From: Bombiscardovia coagulans
GTDB lineage: Bacteria > Actinomycetota > Actinomycetes > Actinomycetales > Bifidobacteriaceae
DNA: 64,000 nucleotides
Reading direction: 5' to 3'
Assembly (NCBI RefSeq): GCF_002259585.1
Contig: NZ_MWWS01000002.1
Location: forward strand, 124,001-188,000
In this document: piece by piece, positions 7,789-16,320 of the stretch
Position numbering within the stretch: the stretch's first letter is position 1
How the letters are laid out: each line of letters begins with the position of its first letter
The notes under the pieces: generated by a model
The model's database searches: none
Seen by the model: the letters and a program-made list of their open reading frames with translations, nothing else
Told to the model about the DNA's origin: nothing
Translations under genes and position numbers: made by a program

Positions 7789-9810
7789 ATGAGCAAGCGC
7801 AATGTACCTTCGCAAACCAAAGGCCTGCAAGCTATGCAAAAAGCCACTCCCGGTACTACAAAACGTCTCTTCTCTTACATTTTCGAGTACAAATGGCAGG
7901 TTGCAGTTATTGTCATTTGCATCATTGTGTCAGCTGCTTCACAGGCCGCAGCAGCACTCTTCCTCCAGACACTTATCGACCAGTATATTTTGCCTTTGGT
8001 TGGAGTAACAAATCCCGACTGGAAGCCTCTCATCATTATGTTGACAGTGATGTGCTGTCTGTATTTAGTGGGTACGTTTGCTTCATGGCTCTGGTCTTGG
8101 CTCGTTGTGAAAGTAGAACAAGGGACATTAAAGAACATTAGGGATCACATGTTTGCCCACCAGCAATTGCTCCCTATTAGATACTTTGATTCAAACGGCC
8201 ATGGCGACACAATGAGCCTGTACACCAATGACACAGATACATTACGACAGGCTATTTCCCAGTCCTTCCCACAGATGTTTTCATCCATTGTATCTGCACT
8301 GGCTGCTTTGGCGGCTATGCTATGGCTATCGATACCCTTCAGTCTCTTCACACTGGTCTTTACCGCCGTGCTTATTGTAATAGTTCGTCGGATTGTCACC
8401 AGATCTGGAATGTATTTTGTTAAACAACAGCATGCCATCGGCCAAGTGAATTCATTTGTTGAAGAAGCTGTTAACGGACAAAAAGTGGTCAAAGTCTTTA
8501 ATCATGAAGAAGCCACTGCACAAGATTTTTACCGACGCAATGAAGAACTGTTTGAAGCCTCCTCAAAAGCCAATACATACGGCAACATCACCATGCCTGT
8601 CGTAGGCAACATGGGTTATATGCTATACATCATTCTTGCTATTCTGGGTGGAATAGCCGGGATACTGGGGTGGAACGACTTTGGGCTAGCAGGTTCCGGT
8701 CCTCTAACCCTAGGAGCAATTATTGCTCTCTTGACACTCTCTCGATCATTTATCAACCCAATTGGACAGGTTTCTATGCAGTTCAATATGGTAATGATGG
8801 CTTTGGCAGGAGCTTCACGCATATTTGCCATGATGGATGAACCTATAGAAAGCAATGATGGTAGCGTTCAATTGGTCTGCGTAGAGGTAGATTCTGACGG
8901 TCACACCATGCACGAAGTAGACCACGAAACCGGTCACTGGGCATGGAAGCGTGCCGCTGATGACGATGGAACTCGATCTCTTGCAGCTGCCGCCAAGCTC
9001 AAAGGAGCTGCACGACAAGTCGCATTGAAAGCCAAAGAAGAAGCAATTACATCAGCAGACGGACGATACACTTTAGTGCAAGGTGATGTGCGTTTTACCG
9101 ATGTAACCTTTGGCTACAATCCCAGCAAGCCAGTGCTCCACGACATCACTTGGTTCGCAAAACCAGGCCAGAAGATGGCTCTCGTTGGAGCAACCGGTGC
9201 AGGGAAAACCACAATCACTAACTTGATTAACCGTTTCTATGATATTCAAGAAGGGCAAATTCTTTATGATGGTATTGATGTCAAAAACATCAATAAGCCA
9301 GATCTTCGGCGTTCACTTGGAATCGTTTTACAGGACGTTAATCTTTTCACCGGAACGGTGCTTGATAACATCCGTTACGGTCGCCTCAATGCAACTGACG
9401 AAGACTGTATTGCTGCGGCAAAACTAACCAATGCAGACTCTTTCATTCGCATGCTCCCCAAAGGATACCAAACTGTGCTCGAGAGAGACGGATCAGGCTT
9501 ATCCCAGGGGCAACGCCAGCTTATCTCGATTGCAAGAGCTGCAGTGGCTGACCCTCCAGCCATGATTTTAGATGAAGCTACCTCTTCGATAGACACTCGT
9601 ACTGAAGAAGTCGTCCAAAAAGGTATGGATAATCTAATGAAAGGTCGCACAACATTCGTTATCGCTCACCGTCTATCGACCGTACGAAATGCTGATGTCA
9701 TCATGGTCTTAGACCACGGACGTATTATCGAACGCGGAAACCATGAAGAACTTATCGCTCAAAAAGGCGAATATTACCAACTCTACACTGGTTCTTTGGA
9801 ATTAGAGTAA
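7789..9810 (+). CDS. ABC exporter subunit with canonical catalytic residues (heterodimer partner 2)
   Basis: The second half-transporter: six predicted membrane helices in the first 330 residues, then an ATPase domain. Walker A GATGAGKTT (about 467-475), Walker B with catalytic Glu (MILDE, E596) and the switch His (IAHR, H627) are intact, but the signature is LSQGQ (571-575) rather than LSGGQ. Its degenerate signature faces the degenerate Walker site of the partner, so the pair keeps one good ATP site. An unusual charged linker of roughly 80 residues (about 352-430) joins the two domains. AGGAGGAG precedes the ATG, and the upstream stop lies in the gap. Confidence 0.92.
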   Translation: MSKRNVPSQTKGLQAMQKATPGTTKRLFSYIFEYKWQVAVIVICIIVSAASQAAAALFLQTLIDQYILPLVGVTNPDWKPLIIMLTVMCCLYLVGTFASWLWSWLVVKVEQGTLKNIRDHMFAHQQLLPIRYFDSNGHGDTMSLYTNDTDTLRQAISQSFPQMFSSIVSALAALAAMLWLSIPFSLFTLVFTAVLIVIVRRIVTRSGMYFVKQQHAIGQVNSFVEEAVNGQKVVKVFNHEEATAQDFYRRNEELFEASSKANTYGNITMPVVGNMGYMLYIILAILGGIAGILGWNDFGLAGSGPLTLGAIIALLTLSRSFINPIGQVSMQFNMVMMALAGASRIFAMMDEPIESNDGSVQLVCVEVDSDGHTMHEVDHETGHWAWKRAADDDGTRSLAAAAKLKGAARQVALKAKEEAITSADGRYTLVQGDVRFTDVTFGYNPSKPVLHDITWFAKPGQKMALVGATGAGKTTITNLINRFYDIQEGQILYDGIDVKNINKPDLRRSLGIVLQDVNLFTGTVLDNIRYGRLNATDEDCIAAAKLTNADSFIRMLPKGYQTVLERDGSGLSQGQRQLISIARAAVADPPAMILDEATSSIDTRTEEVVQKGMDNLMKGRTTFVIAHRLSTVRNADVIMVLDHGRIIERGNHEELIAQKGEYYQLYTGSLELE

Positions 9811-9865
9811 AGCTTAGTAACCAGTTTCACCTTTTGACCAGAGACGAGATGTGATAGCAGAACTT

Positions 9866-9899
9866 ATAGGCCACCAGTGAGTCAACACTGGCGGCCTAT
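9866..9899. terminator. Hairpin terminator between convergent genes
   Basis: ATAGGCC-A-CCAGTG (9866 on) pairs with CACTGG-C-GGCCTAT (to 9899) around a six-base loop. It sits between the ABC exporter end and the HAD gene end, so it can serve both strands. The T-run is weak. Confidence 0.7.
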
Positions 9900-9931
9900 T
9901 CCATTACGGTACTAGTTTGATTTTGTTACGG

Positions 9932-10621
9932 TTATAACTGTAGTGGTGCTTGAGAAAAATCAGATATAGCACCGTCTGCTATTTTTTTAATCTCCTCCCA
10001 ATCTTGCTGGGAAGATTCGTCATATACTGCCCATATTTTCATTCCTGCCGACCGGACGGTTTTGATTGCAACAAGTATATCTTCAAAAACTGTGCAAGCT
10101 TCTTTTGGTAAGCCCAGCTGGTGTGCCGCATAAAGGTAGATAGCAGGCTCCTCTTTTCCACTGCTGTGAGCATCATCTACGCTACACACACAATCAAAAT
10201 AGCTTGCCAGACCAGCATGTTGTAAAGCAGCCTGCCTCAAGCGCGGCGGTAAGCTCGTCGCAACAGCCAAGAGTGCACCACTGCGCTTAAGCTCCTTCAC
10301 ATAATCTAACGCATATGGTTTAGGCTTAACTACTGTGGCATAAAACTCCTGAGCATCCTCATTCCATTCATCAACTATGTCTGTAATGCTGTCATGTAAA
10401 CCAAATCGACTGATAGTGTATGCAGCAATTGCATCAGTCTGCATAGAAGCTACCCTAGAAACGTAATCCGCTGGTATTTCGATTCCTCTTCGAGCAAAGA
10501 AACGCTTGTCGATTTCCTGCCAAATTCCCATAGAATCTAAGAGAGTCCCATCCAAGTCGAAAATAACACCTTTTCCGGTATTATTTCCTAGACCTGCTTT
10601 GCTTACCATCTTGTCTGTCAA
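9932..10621 (-). CDS. HAD-superfamily phosphatase (beta-phosphoglucomutase/phosphoglycolate phosphatase-like)
   Basis: A 229-residue HAD-IA enzyme: FDLDGTLLDSM near residue 21 with the nucleophile and acid Asp, VATSLPPRLRQAAL near 119 (motif II), and the motif III lysine and acid region SSGKEEPAIYLYAAHQLG followed by VFEDILVAIKTVRSAGM. These point to hydrolysis of a small phosphomonoester; the substrate is unknown. The start is TTG 10621, with AAAGG eight bases before it. It follows recN by 17 bases and is probably the last gene of the nadK-recN transcript. Confidence 0.85.
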   Translation of the reverse strand: MTDKMVSKAGLGNNTGKGVIFDLDGTLLDSMGIWQEIDKRFFARRGIEIPADYVSRVASMQTDAIAAYTISRFGLHDSITDIVDEWNEDAQEFYATVVKPKPYALDYVKELKRSGALLAVATSLPPRLRQAALQHAGLASYFDCVCSVDDAHSSGKEEPAIYLYAAHQLGLPKEACTVFEDILVAIKTVRSAGMKIWAVYDESSQQDWEEIKKIADGAISDFSQAPLQL

Positions 10622-10638
10622 GTAATTAACCTTTATTT

Positions 10639-12354
10639 TTACTTGTTTTTACTGGATTCGAGAAGCTCTCTGGCATGCCGCAAGGACGTCGTTGATTCAC
10701 TACCCGCAAGCATACGCGCTATCTCTTTCTCGCGTGATGCTCCACTCACTTCATCTACGCTAGTTTGGGTACTCCCCTGCTCAACTTTCTTGGCTACCAC
10801 AAACTGTCTGTCTGCCCAAGAAGCTACCTGAGGAAGGTGGGTCACAACGATGACTTGAGCATCCTGAGATAGGCGGGCCAATCGTCTACCTAATTCAACT
10901 GCTGTCTTACCACCCACGCCTGCATCGACTTCATCAAATATAAATGTCATGCGATCTCTCGATCGTACTTGAGTCTCCTGCTTGGCAGACTGAGCCGCAA
11001 CTAGTTCCATAGCTAACATCAAACGGCTTAATTCGCCTCCTGAAGCACTTGAACCCATTGGTAGCTGGGGTGAACCTGGAAAGGGGGTAAATAGAAAGCT
11101 GACATCGTCTAAACCGTGGGCGTTTAAATATTGGTCTGAACGCTGGCTGACCAGCACGTCCAGCCGGGATCCGTCCATAGCTAAAGACTTCAACTCTGCA
11201 TTCACCGCTTTACTTAAGGCAACAGCAGCCAGCTTACGTTTATTGGACAGTTTTCGTCCTGCAAGCAAGGCTTCCTGCCGGGCTTGTTGCTGTTCTTCTT
11301 CCAATGCCTTAACTCTCTGTGGAGATGCATCCATATCTTCTAAATCGTATGCAGCTTGTTCCCTCCACTTGAGTACATCTTCAAGTGTCGGCCCCCAGTG
11401 TCCCTTTATTGTATCTAATTCGTGAATACGGTCATTGATTTTATCTAAATCTGCTGCATCCGATTCAATGTCAATTTGCTGGGTTAGATTAAAGACAACA
11501 TCAGAAAGATCTGTAGCTATTGAGTGTAAACGGTCTATGGCATCTTCAAAAAGACTGTTAATAGTTATGCCCTGCAAAGATTGTAAGGCCTGTTCAATCA
11601 ATTCCGTTGCACTAGGACTATCAGCTTCTCCGTCCAACTGCGAAGCATCTAGAGCAGCTAAGGCACCCGTTATACCTTGCAGAATTTGGGTAGCATGCTC
11701 AATTCTATCTCGTTGATCACGCAGTTCTACATCTTCGCCTGGATGAGGGTCTACTTGGTCAATACGTTCTACAGACTGCCTCAGATAATCAGACTGTTGG
11801 ATTATAGACGCTTGTTGGTCCTGTAAGACGGCTAATGTATGATCTACCTCTTGCAGACGCTGCCATGCATCACGGTAGTCATTGAGCTCCGCACTGTCAG
11901 CTGCAAAAGTATCTAAAAAGTCTCTCTGCTTCCCCGGCGCTGCCATACGCAACTGGTCAGCCTGGCCATGGATAGTTATTAACCGGTTGCTCAACTCATG
12001 CAGTAGCGAGCGAGGCACCGTGTGCCCATTAATCAACGACTTTGACCGTCCCTCAGCTGGAACTGACCGAGTCAAAAACAGTTGTCCGTCTTCTGGTTCT
12101 ATACCAGTTTCCTCTATAGTTTTGAGGATGGGAGATGAGTCTACCAATTCGAAAACACCTTGTGCCCAACTAGAATCCTGCCCAGGAGACACCCTTGCCG
12201 CTTGCGTCGGTGCACCCGAAATAAGTCCAAGTGCGTTCAACAGCATAGACTTACCAGCTCCTGTCTCTCCAGTGATAGCTGTCATACCAGAAGCTGGCGT
12301 AAACCGAGCATGATGGATAGGACCTAAATTGCGCACTTCTAGCTCTTCCAACAT
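10639..12354 (-). CDS. recN: DNA repair protein RecN
   Basis: An SMC-like ATPase that works early in double-strand-break repair. At 571 residues it has the family length: an N-terminal ATPase half with GETGAGKSM (residues 29-37), central coiled coils, a signature region SASGGELSRLMLAMEL near 448, and Walker B FIFDEVDAGVGG near 489 followed by VTHLPQVAS. The ATG at 12354 overlaps the nadK stop by one base (TGATG), with GGGGAGG upstream. The nadK-recN order is common in actinobacteria. Confidence 0.96.
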   Translation of the reverse strand: MLEELEVRNLGPIHHARFTPASGMTAITGETGAGKSMLLNALGLISGAPTQAARVSPGQDSSWAQGVFELVDSSPILKTIEETGIEPEDGQLFLTRSVPAEGRSKSLINGHTVPRSLLHELSNRLITIHGQADQLRMAAPGKQRDFLDTFAADSAELNDYRDAWQRLQEVDHTLAVLQDQQASIIQQSDYLRQSVERIDQVDPHPGEDVELRDQRDRIEHATQILQGITGALAALDASQLDGEADSPSATELIEQALQSLQGITINSLFEDAIDRLHSIATDLSDVVFNLTQQIDIESDAADLDKINDRIHELDTIKGHWGPTLEDVLKWREQAAYDLEDMDASPQRVKALEEEQQQARQEALLAGRKLSNKRKLAAVALSKAVNAELKSLAMDGSRLDVLVSQRSDQYLNAHGLDDVSFLFTPFPGSPQLPMGSSASGGELSRLMLAMELVAAQSAKQETQVRSRDRMTFIFDEVDAGVGGKTAVELGRRLARLSQDAQVIVVTHLPQVASWADRQFVVAKKVEQGSTQTSVDEVSGASREKEIARMLAGSESTTSLRHARELLESSKNK

Positions 12355-13265
12355 CAGGCACCCTCCCCACTTTTAGCGGGCGTCGACGAACGATGATTCT
12401 GTTCCCGCCAACCTACTACCGGTAAATCAAACTTACTAACAAGTCTTTGTGTAAACGATACCCCAGAAAGTCTGGCAAGACGGAAAGTATCATGAGATTG
12501 TCGAACCTGTACTGAAGAACCACGGGGAAGCAATAACTGCCGGCGCCCATCACAGCAGATCCAGCCGTCAGAAGGCGAATCCTCCATCAAGCCTATGGTA
12601 AATGTTGAATACGGTCCAATAATCAGAGAGCGAGCAAAGAGCGCATGCGCTGCAATAGGAATCATTTGTAGAGACTGCGCATCAGGCCATACAACAGGGC
12701 CGCCAGCAGAAAAGGCATATGCGGTGGAACCTGTAGGTGTAGCTACTATCACTCCATCGCAACCGTAGGAGCTCATCTCCACATCATCAACCCTGATAGT
12801 AACTTGAATCATCTTGCCGCGATCATATCGCTCAACTGTCATGTCATTCAGCGCCCAGTCGGTTAAAGGCTTGTCTTCGCCGGGTAACCACAGATCAACA
12901 TGCGCTACCATGCGTTCATCTATGGAGTAATCACGCTCGGCTACTTTAGCTATAGCTTCCGCAATCTGAAAGCTTTCAAATTCTGCAAGAAAACCCACAT
13001 GTCCCAGGTTAACTCCCAGAATTGGCACAGTAGTACCTTTAACCAGTTCTGCAGCCCTGAGAATCGTACCGTCACCACCTAAGACGATGACTATTTCAGT
13101 ATCATCATCTACCTGGCGATATGACTGACCAAAAGTAGGGGCTTCGCTGTTATCTACTATTGAAACTTGGAAGCTTGCCCTATCCAGTTGTTTGAGAGCT
13201 TCTGTCACTATCGCTGCAGAACGAATTCTCTGGTGTGTTACAACAACAGCCTTGCGTTTACCCAT
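12354..13265 (-). CDS. nadK: NAD kinase
   Basis: Phosphorylates NAD to NADP, the last step of the route that also uses NadD and NadE in this window. LGGDGTILRAAEL near residue 62 is the GGDG motif, GVNLGHVGFLAEFE near 84 follows it, and GCDGVIVATPTGSTAYAFSAGGP near 168 is the second conserved block. ATG 13265 is chosen over the GTG one codon earlier because GGAG is better spaced for it. Overlap with recN indicates coupled translation. The C-terminal 20 residues are polar and probably disordered. Confidence 0.95.
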   Translation of the reverse strand: MGKRKAVVVTHQRIRSAAIVTEALKQLDRASFQVSIVDNSEAPTFGQSYRQVDDDTEIVIVLGGDGTILRAAELVKGTTVPILGVNLGHVGFLAEFESFQIAEAIAKVAERDYSIDERMVAHVDLWLPGEDKPLTDWALNDMTVERYDRGKMIQVTIRVDDVEMSSYGCDGVIVATPTGSTAYAFSAGGPVVWPDAQSLQMIPIAAHALFARSLIIGPYSTFTIGLMEDSPSDGWICCDGRRQLLLPRGSSVQVRQSHDTFRLARLSGVSFTQRLVSKFDLPVVGWREQNHRSSTPAKSGEGA

Positions 13266-13326
13266 CACCTCTCCTCATTTGCAGTCATCGATAATCATCA
13301 AGTAGCCACCCCACAACTTTTTACTC

Positions 13327-14700
13327 TCACGCCACTTGTCGACGTGTACCATCACTGTCCCGTCCTGCTGTAGAAAAATACTGTGGAGGTCGTAAACCAT
13401 CCACCGCTTGATCATCAACAACTACTCGATCAACCTCATTCAACTCTGGTATTTCAAACATAGTCTTTTCTAGAGTTTTTTCGATAATAGACCTGAGTCC
13501 CCTAGCTCCTACTCCAGCTGACATTGCTTGCTGGGATATTCGATCAAGTCCAGCATCAGTAAAGACTAGATCAACACCATCGTCTAAGAACATCTTCTGA
13601 TATTGCTTAACTAAGGCGTTATCAGGTTCTACTAGCACTTGCTTGAGTTGCATCGTATTCAGCTTATTCAAAGTAGTTACGACAGGTAGACGGCCTATGA
13701 ACTCCGGTAAAAGTCCGAAATTCTCCAAATCATCAGCGTTAACCTGCTGCAACAAACGTTCCTTGTCTACCTGTTGATGCTGACGAACAGCTGAGAACCC
13801 AGATTCATGCAATCCTAACCGCTGTTGGATAATATCTTCTAATCCTACGAAAGCTCCTCCACAGATAAACAGAATACCCTTCGTGTCAAGTTGGACACTT
13901 TCTTGATCCCTCTGTTTGCGGTAGCCATCCACAGGAACCTTAGCAATAGTTCCTTCAATTATTCTCAATAATGCCTGCTGAACCCCTTCTCCAGAAACAT
14001 CTCTGGTTATTGAAGTGTTTTGTCCAGATTTTCGAGCAATTTTATCTATCTCATCGATATAGATAATTCCATGCTGAGCTTTTTGGAGGTCACCATCAGC
14101 AGCCTGAACCAGACGTTGCAGCACTGTTTCCACATCGTCACCAACATACCCGGCCTCAGTCAAGGACGTTGCATCTGTCATCACAAATGGCACATTCATG
14201 ATTCTGGCCAACGATTGTGCCAAGTATGTTTTACCGACTCCAGTGGGCCCTAAAAGCAAAATATTAGACTTATCCACCTCGACCTGGTCCAAAGCAGGAG
14301 GCTGTAAATCAGTATGATCAACGTCGTAGCCACCTGTGTTATCTGGCGTTCCGTCACTGGAGTGTCCCTTTACACCAGAACGAGATAGGACCCGTTCCTG
14401 TTCCATGTTGATACGCTTATAGTGGTTGTATACTGCCACGGCCAGTGTACGTTTGGCAGCTTCTTGTCCTATTACAAAATGGTTGAGATACCGAACAATT
14501 TGACTGGGGGTCGGTAAGGCAAAACTTTCCTCATGGATATCTTCAGCCTTCTCTTCGTCAAGTATCTGCACGCACAACGCAATACACTCATCGCAAATAG
14601 CCGACGATGGCCCTTTAATAAGTTTCCTCACCTGTTTTTCGTTTTTACCACAAAAATCACAACGGAAGAGTCCTTCATTGTAATTAACAACGCGACCCAT
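13327..14700 (-). CDS. clpX: ClpX, ATPase subunit of the Clp protease
   Basis: Unfolds substrates and feeds them to ClpP. The zinc-binding domain has Cys 14, 17, 36 and 39. The AAA+ core has Walker A GPTGVGKT (151-158), pore motif GYVG near 187, Walker B IIYIDEID near 207, and the sequence RDVSGEGVQQALLRI. Between NHYKRI (93-98) and the AAA core (KSNILLL, 144) there is a polar insertion of about 45 residues that many ClpX proteins lack. GGGAGGGG precedes the ATG. It lies downstream of clpP1-clpP2 but is separated by 163 bases and a hairpin. Confidence 0.96.
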   Translation of the reverse strand: MGRVVNYNEGLFRCDFCGKNEKQVRKLIKGPSSAICDECIALCVQILDEEKAEDIHEESFALPTPSQIVRYLNHFVIGQEAAKRTLAVAVYNHYKRINMEQERVLSRSGVKGHSSDGTPDNTGGYDVDHTDLQPPALDQVEVDKSNILLLGPTGVGKTYLAQSLARIMNVPFVMTDATSLTEAGYVGDDVETVLQRLVQAADGDLQKAQHGIIYIDEIDKIARKSGQNTSITRDVSGEGVQQALLRIIEGTIAKVPVDGYRKQRDQESVQLDTKGILFICGGAFVGLEDIIQQRLGLHESGFSAVRQHQQVDKERLLQQVNADDLENFGLLPEFIGRLPVVTTLNKLNTMQLKQVLVEPDNALVKQYQKMFLDDGVDLVFTDAGLDRISQQAMSAGVGARGLRSIIEKTLEKTMFEIPELNEVDRVVVDDQAVDGLRPPQYFSTAGRDSDGTRRQVA

Positions 14701-14804
14701 ACCTTCACCCCTCCCACTTGCTTCCTAGACCATATTACGCGGAACGCTCACCTAATTCTCATATAGCGAGGAGAATGTGCATAAGCACAATTGAAGACAA
14801 GTAA

Positions 14805-14837
14805 AGGCCCTCGAGCAGAAATCCCACCCAAGGGCCT
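14805..14837 (-). terminator. Hairpin after clpP2, before clpX
   Basis: AGGCCCT and AGGGCCT arms (14805-14811 and 14831-14837) flank a 19-base loop, downstream of clpP2 on the minus strand. The following sequence TTACTTGT is only weakly T-rich, so termination may be partial. A 12-bp palindrome GAAGATATCTTC (14841-14852) lies beside it. Confidence 0.45.
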
Positions 14838-14863
14838 CATGAAGATATCTTCAAAAAGTGCGA

Positions 14864-15535
14864 TTACTTACGGCTTTGCAGAACCTCATCAATCATTCCA
14901 TACTCCTTAGCTTCCTGAGCTGTGAGGATGGTATCAACTTCAATATCTCTTCGAATCTTCTCGACATCCTGACCAGTATGCTTAGCTAAAGTCTCTTCCA
15001 GCCACGAGCGCATTCGCAACATTTCTTTAGCCTGAATTTCAATTTCAGTTGCCTTGCCGAAATTCTGTTCCATAGCGGGCTGATGAATCAGCACACGAGC
15101 GTTTGGTAAGATTAAACGTTTACCTGGAGCTCCTGCAGCCAGCAAAATCGCAGCAGCTGAAGCAGCCTGCCCCAAGCAAACTGTCTGAACATCAGGCTTG
15201 ATGTACTGCATCGTGTCGTAAATCGCAGTCATAGCAGTCATTGACCCGCCTGGAGAGTTGATATAAACGATAACGTCACGGTCTGGGTCTTGACTTTCCA
15301 AAACCAGCAGCTGCGCCATAATATCGTCAGCAGATGTATCATCCACCTGCACTCCCATGAAAATTATACGGTCGTCGAAAAGTCTAGAATACGGATCTTG
15401 CCGCTTAAGACCGTATGGTGTCTTCTCCTCAAATTGAGGCAGCACATACCGATTTTCAGGGCTCAACCCCGATACAGACCTTGGACCAGCTAACCGCTGT
15501 GCCCTCGCAATGAACTGTGCTTCTTCAGATGCCAT
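14864..15535 (-). CDS. clpP2: ATP-dependent Clp protease proteolytic subunit, ClpP2 type
   Basis: Serine protease ring subunit. The catalytic triad is visible: Ser in GQAASAAAILLAAG near residue 114, His in VLIHQPA near 139, and Asp in IEVDTILTA near 190. With about 30 residues before LFDDRIIF it is the longer paralogue, matching the actinobacterial ClpP2 layout, where ClpP1 and ClpP2 form mixed 14-mers driven by ClpX or ClpC. Two bases separate it from clpP1, so the two are made together. The assignment as P2 rests on gene order and length. Confidence 0.92.
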   Translation of the reverse strand: MASEEAQFIARAQRLAGPRSVSGLSPENRYVLPQFEEKTPYGLKRQDPYSRLFDDRIIFMGVQVDDTSADDIMAQLLVLESQDPDRDVIVYINSPGGSMTAMTAIYDTMQYIKPDVQTVCLGQAASAAAILLAAGAPGKRLILPNARVLIHQPAMEQNFGKATEIEIQAKEMLRMRSWLEETLAKHTGQDVEKIRRDIEVDTILTAQEAKEYGMIDEVLQSRK

Positions 15536-15537
15536 GT

Positions 15538-16155
15538 TTACTTGCCCTCCTCAGCGCGCATAGTGCCGTGAGTGGTCACAATCTTATCAACGAAGCCATA
15601 CTCTAAAGCCTCTTGCGCATTGAACCAATGGTCATACTCATTGTCTCTGTATATCTCTTCCAAAGAGTGCCCGGTTTGGTCGGCAGTCAACTGGGAAAGA
15701 GTTTTTTTCATGTCCATAATGAGTTCAGCGTTGATTCGTACATCTGTAGTCGTTCCTCCGACACCACCAGACGGCTGATGCATAAGCACACGAGCATGTG
15801 AAGTAATAAAACGCTTCCCCTTCGTCCCAGACGAAAGAAGGAACTGTCCCATAGAAGCTGCCATACCTACCGCCACTGTAGCAACGTCTGGCTCTATTAA
15901 TTGCATGGTGTCGTATATAGCCATTCCAGCGGTAATGGAACCGCCTGGGGAGTTAATATACAGCCAAATATCTTTACTAGGATCTTCCGCCGCCAGCATC
16001 AGCATTTGAGCACAGATGACATTGGCGTTAGCATCCTTAACTTCATCACCTAACCAGATGATGCGATCTTTTAACAGTCGGTTGAAGATAGGATCAGGAA
16101 GTGCAGAAACTTCTCCATCTTCCATAACAGGCATAACTGTAGGAGTGTTACTCAC
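15538..16155 (-). CDS. clpP1: ATP-dependent Clp protease proteolytic subunit, ClpP1 type
   Basis: First gene of the clpP1-clpP2 pair. Triad residues: Ser in VGMAASMGQFLL near residue 102, His in LMHQPSGG near 127, Asp in RDNEYDHWFNA near 176. IYLYINSPGG-type strand sequence (WLYINSPGGSI) is near 68. The start has AAAGGAGACACGGTG just upstream (AAGGAG, ATG-type start after GTG AGT reading). The 165 bases to tig upstream probably hold the promoter; I could not identify a ClgR site with confidence. Confidence 0.92.
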   Translation of the reverse strand: MSNTPTVMPVMEDGEVSALPDPIFNRLLKDRIIWLGDEVKDANANVICAQMLMLAAEDPSKDIWLYINSPGGSITAGMAIYDTMQLIEPDVATVAVGMAASMGQFLLSSGTKGKRFITSHARVLMHQPSGGVGGTTTDVRINAELIMDMKKTLSQLTADQTGHSLEEIYRDNEYDHWFNAQEALEYGFVDKIVTTHGTMRAEEGK

Positions 16156-16320
16156 CGTGTCTCCTTTGATAAACTTTTCATGTTACGAGCCTACCGCCTC
16201 ATGCTGACTCACGTTGCTCGTTGTGCTAGTTGCGCAAAAGCCGCATCTGGTTGCTCCAGCAGACACATCTTCCCACTTGGCACCAGACACGGCCTTTTCA
16301 CTTACCACTTTCGCAGCTTT

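Noticed and set aside
15538-15541. Two-base gap between clpP1 and clpP2 read as a possible frameshift
   Set aside because: Both proteins are full length with their own catalytic triads; this is the normal tight spacing of the pair.
16230-16237. TTGCGCAA as a ClgR operator upstream of clpP1
   Set aside because: An eight-base palindrome is too short to support a ClgR site by eye.
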